A stretch of 6,376 bases of DNA from NCBI GenBank assembly GCA_947385185.1, contig CANDJX010000089.1, forward strand, positions 1-6,376, in the 5' to 3' direction. Made by a program: the position numbers and the translations under genes. Each line of letters starts with the position of its first letter. Within the stretch, counting starts at the first letter, position 1. Below, piece after piece: positions 4,750-6,376 of this stretch. The notes under the pieces were generated by a model. The model was not told the DNA's origin. It did no database searches and saw only the letters and a list, made by a program, of their open reading frames with translations. The stretch is from an uncultured Clostridia bacterium (lineage in GTDB: Bacteria > Bacillota > Clostridia > Christensenellales > Pumilibacteraceae).

Positions 4750-5771
4750 TAGAAAATCTTAAATATTTTCAACGATATCACGGCAAAGAAAATACGCACT
4801 CAAGCAATGCGCTTTCGCTTTTGAATATGCTATATGAATATAGCCCGAAGAAATTTTATGTAACATTAGGTGTATTGATTAATGCGCAAGGAGAATTGGA
4901 AAATGCGGTGCCGCGGTTTGAAGTGCAAGATACAAAAAACGGTAAAGGGAGCATTCCCGACTTCAGCATTATGCAACACAGCTTTAAGATAGTCGTTGAA
5001 GCAAAAGAAGGTGCGTTTAATATTGATCAATTGGAACGACACCTAATAGGTCTTTCGGACAAAAAAGAATTTCAATATAAGGTTTTAATAGCGTTATCTC
5101 CGCATAACGACGTTCAGCCTTATCTGAAAAAATTAAAGACCGAATATCCCGGTATATACATAGTCCATAGAACGTACTTGGATTTTTATAAAATCATTTC
5201 TGGAAATATCCACGAAATAAAAGACTGTGCATTTTTTGAAATATTGGAAGAGTATAAAACGTATTGCGAAAAAGAAAGACTTGTTAATTACTCAGATGAT
5301 ACGATAATGGTGCGTTTGACAAGCAACACGTTTGATTTTAATTTCCGAAACGGTATTTATTATGACACTAATAAATACACTCCTTTCGGATTTAGATATT
5401 TGGGGCTTTATAAAGATAAAAGCGTAAAGGCGGTTGGCAAAATCGTAAAGATTGTTGAAGCGCATATGGATGATGATGGGAATATCAGTTACGGTGATAT
5501 AATATACGGAAAAACTTTGACCGAAGAAGATAAGCGAAAAGTCGAGCTTGCGATAGAGGATAGAAAAAACAAATACTGTAATGAAACTGAACCACATTGG
5601 CATTTCATAGTTGAGAAATTTGTTAAGGTAGTAAATTTTAGGAAAAAGAAATATGGCTTGTATGGGAAAAAGAAATTCTATCTGAATGAAGATTTCGGTA
5701 TTGCCGATATAAATAAATGTACTATTGAAGAAATTGCAGCGGCTATGAAAGATTATGATAAATGGGAATAA
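4749..5771 (+). CDS. PD-(D/E)XK superfamily nuclease with non-standard or lost start codon
   Basis: An AT-rich gene encoding 340 residues if begun at ATA 4749, or 316 from the first standard codon (TTG 4821). Numbered from 4749, the nuclease core has P70-D71 in SIPDFSI and E84-x-K86 in IVVEAKEG, then QLERHL (94-99), the D...ExK order of restriction-endonuclease-fold enzymes. A lysine- and tyrosine-rich C-terminal half (about 180-340) contains YTPFGFRYLGLYKDKSV followed by KIVKIVE; I recognise no named domain there. The bases 4752-4820 encode plausible protein (ENLKYFQRYHGKEN...), and AGAGGGA (4733-4739) lies nine bases before ATA 4749. Neither TTG 4821 nor ATG 4827 has a ribosome binding site. 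So translation begins at a rare ATA, or an ATG was mutated and the gene is failing. Substrate and role are unknown; a defence or mobile-element nuclease is inferred from fold, composition and the HNH relic beside it. Confidence 0.75.
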   Translation: MENLKYFQRYHGKENTHSSNALSLLNMLYEYSPKKFYVTLGVLINAQGELENAVPRFEVQDTKNGKGSIPDFSIMQHSFKIVVEAKEGAFNIDQLERHLIGLSDKKEFQYKVLIALSPHNDVQPYLKKLKTEYPGIYIVHRTYLDFYKIISGNIHEIKDCAFFEILEEYKTYCEKERLVNYSDDTIMVRLTSNTFDFNFRNGIYYDTNKYTPFGFRYLGLYKDKSVKAVGKIVKIVEAHMDDDGNISYGDIIYGKTLTEEDKRKVELAIEDRKNKYCNETEPHWHFIVEKFVKVVNFRKKKYGLYGKKKFYLNEDFGIADINKCTIEEIAAAMKDYDKWE

Positions 5772-5800
5772 TATATGTATAAAAACTTAAGGAGTAAATT

Positions 5801-6106
5801 ATGATAAAACATATAGTTATGTGGAAAATAGCCGACGAGGCGGAGGGCATGAAAAAGCCCGAAATTACGGACAGAATAACGCGCGGGCTGTCTGCGCTCA
5901 AGGATAAAATCGACGTCGTGCGCGACATTGAGGTCGGTCCGTCGGTGACGGGAGGGGATTCGATGCACTACGACATGGGGCTCATTGTCACCGTTGACAG
6001 GCTCGAAGATCTGCCGCTGTATGCAAATCATCCCGAGCATCTGAAAGTTCGCGAGTTCATAAGCAAAGTCCGCACCGACAGAGTTACGGCGGACATCGAA
6101 GTGTAA
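5801..6106 (+). CDS. Dabb family (stress-responsive A/B barrel) protein
   Basis: A 101-residue cytoplasmic protein with the typical Dabb pattern: MIKHIVMWKIAD at the N-terminus, a helical stretch (about 18-38), the IEVGPSV strand and turn, YDMGLIVTVDRLEDLPLYANHPEH (about 57-80), and a closing strand VTADIEV. Members form dimeric ferredoxin-like barrels. Some are stress-induced and some are cyclases, but the substrate of this one cannot be predicted. The length is normal for the family. The start is supported by TAAGGAG (5788-5794), seven bases from the ATG. The gene is only 29 bases after the AT-rich nuclease gene yet has the GC-rich codon use of the rest of the window, so the nuclease was probably inserted upstream of it. 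No clear promoter was found in the short gap. Confidence 0.92.
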   Translation: MIKHIVMWKIADEAEGMKKPEITDRITRGLSALKDKIDVVRDIEVGPSVTGGDSMHYDMGLIVTVDRLEDLPLYANHPEHLKVREFISKVRTDRVTADIEV

Positions 6107-6163
6107 ATGCAGTCATACCGAGAAATAATTACTTAAAATATCCTTCGATTTTATACGACTGCA

Positions 6164-6200
6164 AAAACGACGCTTGTTTTATTCAAGCGTCGTTTTATAT
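6164..6200. terminator. Bidirectional intrinsic terminator between convergent genes
   Basis: A perfect 13-bp stem, aaaacgacgcttg (6164-6176) with its complement (6184-6196), encloses a 7-base loop. The stem ends in TTTT on both strands. It serves the Dabb gene on the plus strand and the partial gene from the right edge on the minus strand. An additional weaker inverted repeat, gcagtc (6109-6114) and gactgc (6157-6162), lies just before it. Confidence 0.9.
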
Positions 6201-6251
6201 GTTTATAATCTATTCGAAAAATATAGTTTTATATACTTTATATGGTGACTT

Positions 6252-6376
6252 TTATTTTTTCGGTTCGCCGTCGTTGATTGCGAGGTTTATATACCTGCAG
6301 AAACTGTTTATGACGATCTGGAACGGAACGCCGCAGATATATATGAGCGCGGCGAACTGGTTGATATGCATGAGCG
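6252..6376 (-). CDS. C-terminal end of an unrecognised, probably membrane-associated protein (partial)
   Basis: The minus-strand frame ending at TAA 6252-6254 stays open to the window edge. It encodes 40 residues, beginning LMHINQFAALIYICGVPFQI and ending in a charged NDGEPKK tail. A hydrophobic stretch of about 20 residues suggests a last transmembrane helix with the tail exposed. Codon use matches the host-like genes, and a terminator follows 55 bases downstream. The family cannot be named from this fragment. Confidence 0.65.
   Translation of the reverse strand, partial: LMHINQFAALIYICGVPFQIVINSFCRYINLAINDGEPKK

Noticed and set aside
5292..5603. Minus-strand frame inside the nuclease gene
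   Set aside because: Hydrophobic shadow translation without start signals, opposite a frame with a clear nuclease core.
4575..5800. Integration of the islet into the tRNA-Pro 3' end with a duplicated attachment site
   Set aside because: No copy of the tRNA 3' sequence is seen near 5771-5800, the tRNA keeps its own terminator, and no integrase gene is present in the window.
5743..6040. Minus-strand frames antisense to the Dabb gene
   Set aside because: No ribosome binding site or recognisable sequence, and the plus strand encodes a full-length Dabb protein with a good ribosome binding site.
6109..6162. gcagtc/gactgc inverted repeat as a regulatory element or mobile-element end
   Set aside because: The arms are only six bases and lie between the Dabb stop and a strong terminator, so chance or an accessory stem is sufficient explanation.

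Overview
The window looks like a chromosomal stretch of a Gram-positive, mid-GC member of the Firmicutes, probably an uncultured anaerobic Clostridia lineage. This rests on consensus sigma-A promoters with 17-bp spacers, strong AAGGAGG-type ribosome binding sites on several genes, an RqcP (S4-domain) gene, a SpoIIQ-like membrane-anchored M23 protein and a lipobox lipoprotein. No species can be named from this sequence alone.

Layout. 1-233: no intact gene; it holds a possible C-terminal gene remnant on the minus strand and a strong bidirectional hairpin terminator. 234-905 (minus): membrane-anchored M23/SpoIIQ-like protein, divergent from 1098-2471 (plus), citrate synthase with its own promoter and hairpin-containing leader. 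A terminator hairpin at 2491-2525 separates citrate synthase from a convergent minus-strand operon: rqcP (3705-3944) followed, with a 14-base overlap, by a fused ispD-ispF gene (2588-3718). Back-to-back promoters at 3951-4026 drive that operon and, on the plus strand, a small lipoprotein gene (4037-4453). Both promoters are placed so close to the start codons that the mRNAs should be leaderless or nearly so. A tRNA-Pro with the unusual anticodon AGG (4522-4598) and its terminator follow.

The most unusual part is 4626-5771, a visibly AT-rich islet between the tRNA terminator and the downstream gene. It begins with a truncated HNH-endonuclease 3' end (4630-4749). This overlaps by one base a PD-(D/E)XK nuclease gene (to 5771) whose coding frame clearly extends upstream of the first standard start codon, to an ATA codon with a well-placed Shine-Dalgarno sequence. 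The nuclease is either initiated at a rare codon or disabled by an ATG-to-ATA change. The islet reads as the remains of a mobile or defence-type nuclease cassette.

After the islet the host-like composition returns with a Dabb (stress-responsive A/B barrel) gene (5801-6106), a bidirectional terminator (6164-6196), and the C-terminal end of an unrecognised, probably membrane-associated protein entering from the right edge on the minus strand (6252-6376).

Functionally this is a set of housekeeping genes (carbon entry into the TCA pathway, MEP isoprenoid synthesis, ribosome quality control, a tRNA) with one accessory nuclease insertion. I see no CRISPR array and no intact insertion sequence.
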